NCBI RefSeq assembly: GCF_937863485.1
Contig: NZ_CALMFY010000057.1
Coordinates: forward strand, 92,804-156,803
Length of the DNA stretch: 64,000 nucleotides
Direction: 5' to 3'
Source of the DNA: an uncultured Nostoc sp.
GTDB taxonomy: Bacteria; Cyanobacteriota; Cyanobacteriia; Cyanobacteriales; Nostocaceae
Shown: in pieces, positions 34,938-43,891 of the stretch
Layout of the letters: every line of letters starts with the position of its first letter
Numbering within the stretch: the stretch's first letter is position 1
Notes under the pieces: generated by a model
Told to the model about the DNA's origin: nothing
What the model saw: only the letters and a program-made list of their open reading frames with translations
Databases searched by the model: none
Program-made: the position numbers and the translations under genes

Positions 34938-36389
34938 ATGTTAGTAAATAATGATTTGCAAGACCGATGGATTCCTCGCTATTTCAGATTAGCGATCGCG
35001 AATATGCTCTCCAATTTAATGGTACCGCTGTCTGGAATGGTTAGCGTTTCCTTTTTAGGACACTTGCAAGACATTCGTCATTTAGCTGGCGTTGCACTGG
35101 CGACGGTTGTGTTTAATTACTTCTATCGAGCATTGAATTTTTTGCGTCTCTCTGTCACCGGCACGACTGCCCAGGCGACTGGAAGAAATGATCAAGTTGT
35201 GTTTAATTACTTCTATCGAGCATTGAATTTTTTGCGTCTCTCTGTCACCGGCACGACTGCCCAGGCGACTGGAAGAAATGATCAAGAGGAAGTGCTGCTG
35301 CTAGGCTTACGGAATGTTTTAATTGCTCTGGGCTTGGGATTTGTTGTTTTGCTCCTGCAATACCCACTGCGAGAGTTGGGGTTTATTGTTTTAAACAATA
35401 CTCCAGAGGTGAAAGCGGCTGCGGTGGACTACTTCAACACGCGGATTTGGGGTGTACCTGCGGTTCTGGTGAATATGGTGCTGTTCGGCTGGTTGATGGG
35501 GCGTGAACAGAGCCAGAAAGTCTTAGTCTTGTCAGTTTTTGGCAACGTCGTCAACATCATCTTGAGTTACCAGATGATTCTGCGAGCAGGTTTGGAAAGC
35601 ATGGGAGCAGGCTTGGCACAAGCTTTGAGCCAATTTCTGATGATGATGCTAGGACTAATTTGGGTCAAGAGTGAAATCCAGTGGCAAGAGATCCGTGCCG
35701 TCGCGCCTCAGCTTTGGGACAAATCTGCCTGGAATGAGACTTTTGCCCTAAGTCGGGATCTCTTTATACGGACACTGGCGATCGGGTTTACCTTTTGGGC
35801 TTTTACCAATCTGTTTGCTGGGATGGGAAGAATCGCCTTTGCGGAAAATGTCTTGCTGATTGAGTTCATGACGCTAGGGATTCAAATACTCAATGGCTTG
35901 TCTTATGCAACGGAAACCTTGACGGGCAACTTTCATGGCACAAAGGAGCAGGGGCAGATGGTGCCACTGCTTGGCGTTTCTATAGGCGTGACTCTGATGT
36001 TTGCAGTCATCATGTCCCTTACCTGCATCCTGTTTCCGCAAACTGTATTTGGACTACTCACAAATCATACGGAAATAACCACTCACATTGATCCCTACAT
36101 TCCCTGGCTAATGAGCGTGCTGGGGCTGTATGCGTTTGCCGTCTCAATTGAAGCTTATTTCTTTGGTTTGGCAGAAGGATTAATCCTCCGCAATGCGGCT
36201 TTTATCGCAACTGGGCTAGGGTTTATTCCCACAGCAGCCCTGGCTTGGAAGTTGCAGAGTGTTCATCTGTTGTGGTTGGCAATGTCTTTGTTCATCGTGA
36301 CTAGAATTGCAGTGCAGGGAATTCAGATCCCTAGAACCTTGAAACTAGCGGCAGAGGATATTCCTCCTGCTGAAAAGACTCAATGCTAG
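34938..36389 (+). CDS. MATE family efflux transporter with internal duplication
   Basis: An inner-membrane cation/drug antiporter of the DinF-like MATE group. It has about 12 hydrophobic segments, with family-like stretches FRLAIANMLSNLMVPLSGMV, SFLGHLQDIRHLAGVALATV and GNVVNIILSYQMILRAGLES. The 483-residue length is about 30 longer than usual because residues VVFNYFYRALNFLRLSVTGT through GRNDQ occur twice in tandem. The duplicated segment covers most of transmembrane helix 2 and the following loop, so topology would change if it is real. Frame is kept. Substrate unknown. It is convergent with atzE. Confidence 0.88.
   Translation: MLVNNDLQDRWIPRYFRLAIANMLSNLMVPLSGMVSVSFLGHLQDIRHLAGVALATVVFNYFYRALNFLRLSVTGTTAQATGRNDQVVFNYFYRALNFLRLSVTGTTAQATGRNDQEEVLLLGLRNVLIALGLGFVVLLLQYPLRELGFIVLNNTPEVKAAAVDYFNTRIWGVPAVLVNMVLFGWLMGREQSQKVLVLSVFGNVVNIILSYQMILRAGLESMGAGLAQALSQFLMMMLGLIWVKSEIQWQEIRAVAPQLWDKSAWNETFALSRDLFIRTLAIGFTFWAFTNLFAGMGRIAFAENVLLIEFMTLGIQILNGLSYATETLTGNFHGTKEQGQMVPLLGVSIGVTLMFAVIMSLTCILFPQTVFGLLTNHTEITTHIDPYIPWLMSVLGLYAFAVSIEAYFFGLAEGLILRNAAFIATGLGFIPTAALAWKLQSVHLLWLAMSLFIVTRIAVQGIQIPRTLKLAAEDIPPAEKTQC
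35106..35285 (+). repeat. perfect 90-bp tandem duplication inside the MATE gene
   Basis: 35106-35195 and 35196-35285 are identical (both start GTTGTGTTTAATTACTTCTA and end AGAAATGATCAA). The unit is 30 codons, so the reading frame survives. No divergence at all implies a very recent event or an assembly artefact. Confidence 0.97.
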
Positions 36390-36454
36390 TAAATCGAAGG
36401 CGTAATTTTTCCATTTTACAATCACCTGATTCACAGCATTGTAAACGATTAGTT

Positions 36455-37855
36455 TTAGTTGAGAGCGTTGAAAATCACTGGTGCTGAAACTACATTTTTG
36501 GCCTCTAACGCAGCTGCAACCCGTAAAATTAACGCTTCATTATATGGTGCTGCTATCAATTGCACACCTAAAGGTAAGGCATTTTGCCGCTGAATTGGTA
36601 CTGATAAAACTGGTAAGCCAATAAAAGATAATGGTTGAGTAAATAACCCTAAATGAGGACGGACAAGAATTTCTTTGCCATCCAAAATCATGGTTTGTTG
36701 ACCAATTAGCGGTGCGGAAATTGGTGTAGTTGGGGCAAGAATCACATCGACATTTTGCAAGACTTCCCGAACCCGATCGCGATACCATTTTCTAAACCGT
36801 TGGGCTTGGAGATACCAGTTACTAGGAATTAACGCCCCAGCCAAAAAGCGATCGCGTGTCGCTGGATCAAAATCTTGAGGACGACATCGCAATTTTTCCA
36901 AATGCAGATTTGCACCCTCGCTAGCTGTAATCACAAAAGCTGCTGCACGGGCGCGGTGTGCTTCTGGGATCGTTACGTATTCAGTGACATTTAAAGCATC
37001 AGCTACTTTTTGGACTGCTGCTAAAGCTTCCGATTCTGCGCCTTTAGTGAAATAATCAGCTGCAATCGCAATTCTTATACTAGAAATATCTTGTTTGAGT
37101 TGTGGTAAAACCAATTCAGGCGGACGCTTTGTACAAATTGGATCGCGATCGTCTTCTCCCTGAAGCACATCAAACACTGTTGCGATATCCTGCACCGAAC
37201 GCGCAAAAGGCCCAATGTGGTCAAAACTGCTAGAAAATAAAGCTACCCCAGCCCGAGATAACCTTCCATAAGTCGGCTTCAAACCAAAAACGCCACACAA
37301 CGCCGCCGGAACGCGAATTGAACCATTAGTATCAGAGCCCAGCGTCAGCGGTACTAACCCAGCAGCAACAGCCGCCGCCGAACCACCCGAAGAACCACCA
37401 GCAACTCGCTGTAAATCATGGGGGTTATGAGTAGCACCGTAATGGGAGTTTTCCGTTACAAACCCATAGGCATACTCATCCATATTCAAAGCGCCAACCA
37501 GCACCGCACCTGCTTGTTTCAGCTTCGCTACTGCGGTTGCATCTTGGGTAGCTGCTGGGTTTTCTGCATTGATTTTTGACCCCGCCAGAGTTGTTAAACC
37601 AGCGATATCGAAGAGATTTTTCACCGCAAAAGGCACACCAGCCAGCATTCCAGGATTATTCCCTTGGGCAATTTCCCTGTCAATGCGGGCTGCATCTGTT
37701 AAAGCTGTCTTGGCAGTCACAGCCGTAAAACAGTTGAGTTGATGATCCCGCGCTGCTATTCGTGCTAACGCAGCCTGAGTCACTTCCACCGCGCTAACTT
37801 TAGCTTCACGCACAGCAGCTGATATTGTTATGGCATCGGCTGAATCAAAATTCAT
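36455..37855 (-). CDS. atzE: AtzE family amidohydrolase
   Basis: A 466-residue amidase-signature enzyme. The Ser-cisSer-Lys triad is visible: Lys in GVPFAVKNLFDIAG, Ser in QRVAGGSSGGSAAAVAAG and the nucleophile in GSDTNGSIRVPAALCG. AtzE-type enzymes hydrolyse 1-carboxybiuret in cyanuric acid breakdown, together with the small subunit AtzG. In cyanobacteria the natural substrate is less clear and may be another ureido compound. The matching atzG lies on the same strand at 39938-40126, but a kinase gene in the opposite orientation separates them. The start ATG at 37855 begins MNFDSADA, as in relatives. Confidence 0.88.
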   Translation of the reverse strand: MNFDSADAITISAAVREAKVSAVEVTQAALARIAARDHQLNCFTAVTAKTALTDAARIDREIAQGNNPGMLAGVPFAVKNLFDIAGLTTLAGSKINAENPAATQDATAVAKLKQAGAVLVGALNMDEYAYGFVTENSHYGATHNPHDLQRVAGGSSGGSAAAVAAGLVPLTLGSDTNGSIRVPAALCGVFGLKPTYGRLSRAGVALFSSSFDHIGPFARSVQDIATVFDVLQGEDDRDPICTKRPPELVLPQLKQDISSIRIAIAADYFTKGAESEALAAVQKVADALNVTEYVTIPEAHRARAAAFVITASEGANLHLEKLRCRPQDFDPATRDRFLAGALIPSNWYLQAQRFRKWYRDRVREVLQNVDVILAPTTPISAPLIGQQTMILDGKEILVRPHLGLFTQPLSFIGLPVLSVPIQRQNALPLGVQLIAAPYNEALILRVAAALEAKNVVSAPVIFNALN

Positions 37856-38008
37856 GCTGGAATATTTAGAGATAGCGTATTTAGCTGATTACATCTAAAG
37901 AAGGGTATTATACAGAGAAATTGGTATAATACATCAAGTTGATTTGTAAAATGCGGTTAGTAATAATTATGCTCAAATTCATCAGATTTTTAGGAGTCTA
38001 AGATTGTT

Positions 38009-39886
38009 GTGGGCATGCTGGTTGGACGCTACGAAATTATTCGGGAATTGGGTGGCGGCGGCTTTGCAATTACCTTTCTAGCAAAGGATTATCTACAACC
38101 CAGTCAGCCGTTATGTGTTGTCAAGCAATTGCGTCCTGAACATAATGAGCCTCGGATTGTGGAGTTTTTTGAAACAGAAGCGACTGTTCTGGAAAAGTTG
38201 GGTAAATATTCCCAAATTCCTCAATTATTAGCGCATTTTAGAGAAAATAAGAACCTTTATATTGTTCAAGAGTTTATCGAAGGACATGACCTAAAGGAAG
38301 AAATCATTCCAGGTAAGCAGTTAAGTGAAGGTTATGTCACTAAGCTATTACAAGATGTTTTGGAAGTTTTGTCCTTCGTACATAATCAGCAGGTAATTCA
38401 CCGCGACATCAAGCCGGAGAATTTGATGCGACGGCATCGGGATGGGAAGATTTTTCTGATTGACTTTGGGGCAGTCAAGGAACTTGGCGCTTTGATAGTA
38501 AATGTAGAAGGTAAAGTCACTTCTAGTGTGATCATAGGTACTCCTGGCTATATGCCTAATGAGCAAAAGAATGCTAAACCCATATTTGCTAGTGATATAT
38601 ATGCCTTGGGAGTGACGGTGATTCAAGCATTGACGGGTATTTCGGCAGTGGACTTTGAAGAGGATGCCAAAACAGGCGAAATTCTCTGGCGTCATAAAGC
38701 ACAGGTAAGCAAGCATCTAGCTAATGTGTTAACCAAGATGGTGCGTCGTCATTACAGTTTACGCTACGCTAACGCAACCGAAGTGCTACAAGACCTTTCA
38801 AAAAAACTGCCTCCACCGCCAACACGACCACAACAACCAGTTAACTGGTCGCGGCGCAGAGTTATTCAAACTGTAGGGTTAATGGGAGCTAGTTTTAGCT
38901 TTGCAATTGTGATTGAGAAACTCTTGTTCAACAACTCTGCCCAGAAAAAAGCTTTGCCATCAACCTCATCTATTCCCGCAAATAATATTCCAGTACCGTC
39001 CCCGAAGGAGACTCCAGCATTACCGAAGAAAAGTGTAAATCCTAAGGAATTTGCTTTAAAAACCTTCCAATTTGAAGTCATGAAGGTAGATCAGCAAGGA
39101 AACAGTACCACAATCAGTCCTGGTCAGGCAAATTTTTTTATAGAAGACCTTGGTAACAATAACACACTGGAGATGGTAGAAATTCCTGGCGGTCAGTTTC
39201 TCATGGGTTCACCACTAACAGAAAAAGAGCGAAACTCCAATGAGGGACCGCAGCATCCTATGACCGTTAAACCTTTTTTCATGGGTAAATTTACGGTCAC
39301 TCAAGAACAGTATCAAGCAGTTATGGACATCAACCCCTCTTACTTCCAAGGGGCTAAACGACCTGTCGAACAAGTAAGTTGGAATGATGCAGTCGATTTT
39401 TGTCAAAAGCTGTCGCTTATGACTAGCAAGAGTTATCGTTTACCCACCGAGGCAGAGTGGGAGTATGCAGCTCGTGCTGGAACGACTACCCCGTTCTATT
39501 TTGGTGAGACGATTACGACTAAGATAGCTAACTATAATGGCGAGTATACTTATGGGTCTGCTCCCAAAGGTGAAAATCGTCAGGAGACTGTAGATGTTGG
39601 TAGTTTACCTGCGAATGCTTTTGGTTTGTATGAGATGCATGGCAATGTTTGGGAATGGTGCCGAGACAAATACCACAATGATTACCGTGGAATGCCTGCT
39701 GATGGAAGTGCTTGGGTAAGTGGAAATAATAATCCTTGGCTACTGCGGGGTGGTTCATGGTTCAGTCAGTCAAGCGTTTGCCGTTCATCTGCCCGTTTAG
39801 ACGGAAGCAATTCGGATGTAGCGGTTTACGACTTCGGTTTTCGAGTGGTTTGCACACTTGTAAAAGCTTTTGTTGCACCCAATTAG
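38009..39886 (+). CDS. Ser/Thr protein kinase with C-terminal FGE-sulfatase domain
   Basis: A 625-residue Hanks-type kinase anchored in the membrane. The kinase domain (about 1-270) has the Gly loop ELGGGGFAITFLAKD, Lys in CVVKQLRP, the catalytic loop IHRDIKPENLMRR and DFGAVKELG, so it should be active. A hydrophobic segment (about 287-306) follows, then a Pro/Ser linker. The C-terminus (about 390-620) is a formylglycine-generating-enzyme-like domain: EIPGGQFLMGS, RLPTEAEWEYAARAGT, HGNVWEWCRD and LRGGSWF. In such fusions it is usually a sensor rather than an oxidase. The start is GTG 38009. The gene separates atzG from atzE. Confidence 0.92.
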   Translation: MGMLVGRYEIIRELGGGGFAITFLAKDYLQPSQPLCVVKQLRPEHNEPRIVEFFETEATVLEKLGKYSQIPQLLAHFRENKNLYIVQEFIEGHDLKEEIIPGKQLSEGYVTKLLQDVLEVLSFVHNQQVIHRDIKPENLMRRHRDGKIFLIDFGAVKELGALIVNVEGKVTSSVIIGTPGYMPNEQKNAKPIFASDIYALGVTVIQALTGISAVDFEEDAKTGEILWRHKAQVSKHLANVLTKMVRRHYSLRYANATEVLQDLSKKLPPPPTRPQQPVNWSRRRVIQTVGLMGASFSFAIVIEKLLFNNSAQKKALPSTSSIPANNIPVPSPKETPALPKKSVNPKEFALKTFQFEVMKVDQQGNSTTISPGQANFFIEDLGNNNTLEMVEIPGGQFLMGSPLTEKERNSNEGPQHPMTVKPFFMGKFTVTQEQYQAVMDINPSYFQGAKRPVEQVSWNDAVDFCQKLSLMTSKSYRLPTEAEWEYAARAGTTTPFYFGETITTKIANYNGEYTYGSAPKGENRQETVDVGSLPANAFGLYEMHGNVWEWCRDKYHNDYRGMPADGSAWVSGNNNPWLLRGGSWFSQSSVCRSSARLDGSNSDVAVYDFGFRVVCTLVKAFVAPN

Positions 39887-39937
39887 CAAAGGAACCTCAA
39901 ACCCCTCACAGACTGGCATTTCAACTAAAGTTAGCTA

Positions 39938-40126
39938 TTATGGTTCAAATATAGGTGCAGCTTCAATTTCTTCAGCCAAAGGAAACTCATTAACAAGATT
40001 AGCGATCGCCCTAATTCTCTCAAAATTTGCCACCACACCATCACGATACTCATCTCTTAACTCCAAATCCAACAACAACGCCATTTGATCAACATACTCA
40101 CCCACATCAAACCCTTCTCTTCTCAT
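39938..40126 (-). CDS. atzG: AtzG-like small amidase subunit (DUF4089)
   Basis: A 62-residue protein with the DUF4089/AtzG pattern: EYVDQMALLLDLELRDEYRD, then ANFERIRAIANLVNEFPL and the terminal AAPIFEP. AtzG binds AtzE and is needed for 1-carboxybiuret hydrolase activity in the characterised system. It is normally encoded immediately before atzE. Here the two are 2.1 kb apart on the same strand, with a kinase gene between them in the opposite direction, so the pair no longer has a simple shared transcript. The sequence appears intact. Confidence 0.8.
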   Translation of the reverse strand: MRREGFDVGEYVDQMALLLDLELRDEYRDGVVANFERIRAIANLVNEFPLAEEIEAAPIFEP

Positions 40127-40223
40127 CTCTCTGCGTCCTTTGCGCCTCTGCGGTAGCCTGCGGCAAGCCGAAGCGTCTACGTTATTCTAAACTTATAACT
40201 TCTTGCGCCAACTCAAATAAATA

Positions 40224-40514
40224 ATGCGATTAATCTTATACAGTAAACCCGGCTGTCATTTATGTGAAGGCTTGCAAGAAAAGCTAAAACAAATCCAAAA
40301 TCTCAGTTTCGAGTTGGAAGTTAGGGATATTACGACTCGTGAAGATTGGTTTGCTGCGTATCAGTATGAGGTGCCAGTACTTTATTTATCGAACCGCCAA
40401 GTCGCCAAGGACGCAGAGGAAGAAAAGGAGAGTGAGAAACTATTGCCGCGTCCTTCTCCTCGTGCTAATGTGCAGCAGTTGGAGCAAATGTTGCGTAAGT
40501 ATTTAGCCAATTAG
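40224..40514 (+). CDS. glutaredoxin-like thiol protein (DUF836) with repeat-derived insertion
   Basis: 96 residues. The thioredoxin fold begins LILYSKPGCHLCEGLQEKLK with a CxxC redox motif, then VRDITTREDWFAAYQYEVPV with the cis-Pro. The stretch NRQVAKDAEEEKESEK (about residues 59-74) looks out of place. Its DNA (CGCCAAGTCGCCAAGGACGC then AGAGGAAG) is the complement of the CTCTGCGTCCTTGGCGACTT filler common in these genomes; a related piece lies at 40130-40165. The frame is kept, so the protein may still fold with a loop insertion. It may be co-transcribed with murE, 53 bp downstream. Confidence 0.82.
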   Translation: MRLILYSKPGCHLCEGLQEKLKQIQNLSFELEVRDITTREDWFAAYQYEVPVLYLSNRQVAKDAEEEKESEKLLPRPSPRANVQQLEQMLRKYLAN

Positions 40515-40567
40515 AAAAAAATAATGCAGAATAAGCCCAAGATTAAGAATGTGACGAGGTTCACAAG

Positions 40568-42067
40568 ATGAAATTGCGGGAATTACTAACAGCGGTAGAT
40601 AGTGTTGAGCAATTGCCTAGCCATCCGATGGAGGATGTGGAAGTTAGGGGTTTGAAGACGAATTCCCATGCTTGTATTGTGGGAGATTTGTTTATTGGGA
40701 TGCCAGGAGGACGGGTTGATGGTGGGGATTTTTGGCAAAGTGCGATCGCATCAGGGGCTGTAGCAGCTATCGTCTCACCGGAAGCTGCACAGAAAAATCC
40801 TCCCACAAATCAGGCTGTGGTCATCAGTGCAAGTAACATAACTCAAGCTTGTGCCCAGATAGCCAGTGCTTTTTACGGTTATCCGGGGCAAAAACTCAAG
40901 CTGGTGGGTGTAACTGGTACAAATGGCAAAACTACAACTACTCATCTAATCGAATTTCTGCTCAACAAAGCTAATCTAGCTACAGCTTTGATGGGAACTC
41001 TCTACACTCGTTGGGCAGGTTTTGAGCAAACTGCTGCCTACACTACGCCCTTTGCAGTGGAACTGCAACAGCAGCTAAGAGAAGCTATAAATGCTGGTAG
41101 TGAGTTCGGGGTAATGGAAGTAAGTTCCCACGCTTTGGCCCAAGGTAGAGTGTTAGGTTGTCAATTTGAGGTGGCAGTGTTCAGTAATCTTACTCAAGAC
41201 CATCTCGACTATCACAGCGACATGGAAGATTACTTTGCTGCCAAAGCGTTGTTGTTTAGCCCTGATTATCTCAAGGGACGCGCAATAATTAATGCTGATG
41301 ATTCCTACGGGAAGCGGTTAATTGCCTCGTTGGATTCCGAACGGGTTTGGAGTTACAGTGTCAACGACAACAGCGCTGATTTATGGATGAGTGATTTAAG
41401 TTACCAACCGAATGGTGTCAATGGTACATTACATACACCAAAAGGTGACGTGGCTTTTCGATCGCCCCTAGTTGGTCAATATAATTTAGAAAATCTTCTA
41501 GCAGCCGCAGGAGCAGTTTTACACTTAGGGCTAGATTTGCAGTTACTCGGATCTGTGATCCCTGATTTCCCCGGAGTCCCCGGACGGATGGAACGGGTAG
41601 AGATTAGTGCTGACCAAGATATTAGCGTGATTGTGGATTATGCTCACACACCTGATAGTTTGGAAAATTTGCTGAAAGCGGCACGTCCGTTTATACCTGG
41701 TAAGGTGATTTGCGTGTTTGGTTGTGGCGGCGATCGCGATCGCACTAAGCGCCCAAAAATGGGTAAAATTGCTGCTGAATTAGCAGACGTAGCTGTGGTG
41801 ACATCGGATAATCCCCGGACTGAAGACCCAGAACGGATTTTGAAAGATGTTTTGGCGGGAATTGCTGATACAGTGCAGCCAACTGTAATTTGCGATCGAG
41901 CGATCGCAATTCGTACCGCGATTTTACAAGCACAACCCGGTGATGGAGTATTGCTTGCTGGTAAAGGTCATGAAGACTATCAAATTCTCGGTACTGAGAA
42001 AATCCATTTTGATGACCGAGAACACGCACGTGACGCTTTACACCAAAGACTGAACATACAAGCCTAA
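40568..42067 (+). CDS. murE: UDP-N-acetylmuramoyl-tripeptide synthetase MurE
   Basis: Adds meso-diaminopimelate to UDP-MurNAc-L-Ala-D-Glu in cytoplasmic peptidoglycan synthesis. It has 499 residues, normal length. The ATP-binding P-loop GVTGTNGKTTTTHLIEF is near residue 117. VMEVSSHALAQGRV and NLTQDHLDYH follow. The C-terminal domain carries DYAHTPDSLENLL, GCGGDRDRTKRPKM and TSDNPRTEDPERI, where DNPR is the diaminopimelate-selecting motif. LAGKGHEDYQIL ends the conserved part. A hairpin follows about 10 bp after the stop. All key residues appear intact. Confidence 0.97.
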   Translation: MKLRELLTAVDSVEQLPSHPMEDVEVRGLKTNSHACIVGDLFIGMPGGRVDGGDFWQSAIASGAVAAIVSPEAAQKNPPTNQAVVISASNITQACAQIASAFYGYPGQKLKLVGVTGTNGKTTTTHLIEFLLNKANLATALMGTLYTRWAGFEQTAAYTTPFAVELQQQLREAINAGSEFGVMEVSSHALAQGRVLGCQFEVAVFSNLTQDHLDYHSDMEDYFAAKALLFSPDYLKGRAIINADDSYGKRLIASLDSERVWSYSVNDNSADLWMSDLSYQPNGVNGTLHTPKGDVAFRSPLVGQYNLENLLAAAGAVLHLGLDLQLLGSVIPDFPGVPGRMERVEISADQDISVIVDYAHTPDSLENLLKAARPFIPGKVICVFGCGGDRDRTKRPKMGKIAAELADVAVVTSDNPRTEDPERILKDVLAGIADTVQPTVICDRAIAIRTAILQAQPGDGVLLAGKGHEDYQILGTEKIHFDDREHARDALHQRLNIQA

Positions 42068-42076
42068 TTCCAAGTA

Positions 42077-42102
42077 GGGTAGCACAGCTAGCTGTACTAC
42101 CC
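42077..42102 (+). terminator. stem-loop after murE
   Basis: GGGTAGCACAGCT and AGCTGTACTACCC form a near-perfect 13-bp dyad (one mismatch) 10 bp after the murE stop. No T-run follows, so termination may be weak or the hairpin stabilises the mRNA 3' end. Confidence 0.5.
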
Positions 42103-42246
42103 GAAAAGGTGTATTCTACACAACAAAAATCCCCCATAATTCATAGTTCATGTTTCTTTCCGTGGGAATTTTGTAAAAAATGCACATATAAAGGTGAAAA
42201 TCGAAGACAGAATTATTTCTTGCTTCATCCTTGTTGTGCTTGACTC

Positions 42247-43680
42247 ATGAATGTTTCTCTGGCTAAGGATCTGTCTGTTTATCAACTGGTTATGGGAGTG
42301 CAAGTGCCTCCTAAACCATTGTCCCTCAGTCCTGCGACTCTGCTATCACTGGTGAGAGCGCAAATTGACTTACTAATTGAGCAGCAAATTGCAGCCACTT
42401 TATGGGTGAAGCTACCACCAGAAAAAATTTGGCAATCAGAATTAGCGCGTTATCAATCCTCCGTAGGTGCATCTAGTCTCATTTATACTTGCCAGATTGA
42501 CGAGAGTGGGAAAGGGGGAAATGGGGGAACAGGGGAAGAAAATACCCCCTCGTCTCCTTATGATGTCCCCGTTCACCTACCACCAGATAGCCAACTGCGA
42601 CGGGAAAACTTTCTGATGGTGTTATCGCCCCAGTTTTGCAGTTTAATTTTGGCTCATCGACCACTTAAAAAACGCAAAAATCAGACATCAGGGAAGCTAA
42701 ATACTAATAAAAACCAGCCGTTGCTGATTATAACTACTGTCGAGGGGAGAGTAATTCAGCAAGTATTAAATGGTATCCAACAAGCGATTACGCCAGAATC
42801 ATCCCCAATACCGATTGATTTTATTTGTCCAACTGCGCCTCAAGCCGCACTGATAAATCAACTGTTTACAAAACAACTCCTGCGACAAGATGAAATTAAT
42901 CGTCAAATCATCACAGCCCGCACTACCAAGTTGCAGCAGCTAAATCAAGAACTGCACAACAAAGACCAACTCCAAGATGAATATCTGAATAATCTATGTC
43001 ACGAACTGCGTACACCCCTGACGCATATGAAGACAGCACTTTCGTTATTGAATTCCCCTAATCTCAAACCCCCGCAGCGACAACGTTATTTACAGATGTT
43101 AAATACCCAGTGCGATCAGCAAAATTCCCTAATTACTGGTTTACTGGAACTGGTGCAGATAGAACGTAATTTAGAAGGGACGCCTTTAGAGTCGGTGCAG
43201 CTCTCAGAGATTGTACCTGGAGTAGTCAGTACCTACCAACCTGTAGCCCAAGAAAAAGGGATCATGCTAGCCTACACCGTACCCACTGAACTTCCATCTA
43301 TTTGGTGTGTAAGTGGTTGGCTAAGGCAGATTGTGATTAATCTGCTACACAACAGCATTAAGTTTACTCCGAATGGAGGTCAAGTATGGGTGCGTGCCCG
43401 GATTCAAGGCGATTATGTCCAATTAGAATTCCGCGACACAGGTATCGGTATTGCCGAAAACGAAATTCCTAAAATCTTTGACCGATTTTATCGTGTACGT
43501 ACAGCAGCAACTGAAAATTATGGAGGTGCTGGGTTGGGATTAACAATTGTACAGCAATTGCTGCTGCGCTGTGGCGGATCTATTTCTGTAAAAAGTAAAT
43601 TATATGAAGGTTCCACATTTACAGTGCAACTCGCAACTGTTGGCAATACCCCAAGAGCGATCGCAATAGAAAATGAGTGA
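42247..43680 (+). CDS. sensor histidine kinase, probable DICT-type sensor
   Basis: 477 residues, no membrane segment. The N-terminal half (about 1-210) begins SVYQLVMGVQVPPKPLSLSP and resembles the DICT-type sensory region of cyanobacterial kinases, but I am only moderately sure. It contains a Gly-rich low-complexity insert (ESGKGGNGGTGEENTPS). HisKA is at about 252-315: NLCHELRTPLTHMKTALSLL with the phospho-acceptor His. The ATPase domain has INLLHNSIKFTPNGG (N box), FRDTGIGIAENEIP (G1) and YGGAGLGLTIVQQLL (G2), all intact. No response regulator is adjacent, so it is an orphan kinase. Confidence 0.88.
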   Translation: MNVSLAKDLSVYQLVMGVQVPPKPLSLSPATLLSLVRAQIDLLIEQQIAATLWVKLPPEKIWQSELARYQSSVGASSLIYTCQIDESGKGGNGGTGEENTPSSPYDVPVHLPPDSQLRRENFLMVLSPQFCSLILAHRPLKKRKNQTSGKLNTNKNQPLLIITTVEGRVIQQVLNGIQQAITPESSPIPIDFICPTAPQAALINQLFTKQLLRQDEINRQIITARTTKLQQLNQELHNKDQLQDEYLNNLCHELRTPLTHMKTALSLLNSPNLKPPQRQRYLQMLNTQCDQQNSLITGLLELVQIERNLEGTPLESVQLSEIVPGVVSTYQPVAQEKGIMLAYTVPTELPSIWCVSGWLRQIVINLLHNSIKFTPNGGQVWVRARIQGDYVQLEFRDTGIGIAENEIPKIFDRFYRVRTAATENYGGAGLGLTIVQQLLLRCGGSISVKSKLYEGSTFTVQLATVGNTPRAIAIENE

Positions 43681-43891
43681 TCAATTATGATTATTCCCTA
43701 AGTTAACTTTGTGGTGCTATCTAATTTTACCTTTATTTAAAATTAACCGAAAACAGCATCACAAACTTTGGCATAATCTATCTGGCTCAGAAAGTTAATA
43801 AAGGGAATTAAAATTTTAAGAAAAATCTAATTAGTTAAATTGTGAATAATTAATTTTTAATTCCTTGTTTTCCCAAGCTTACTGATGATTC

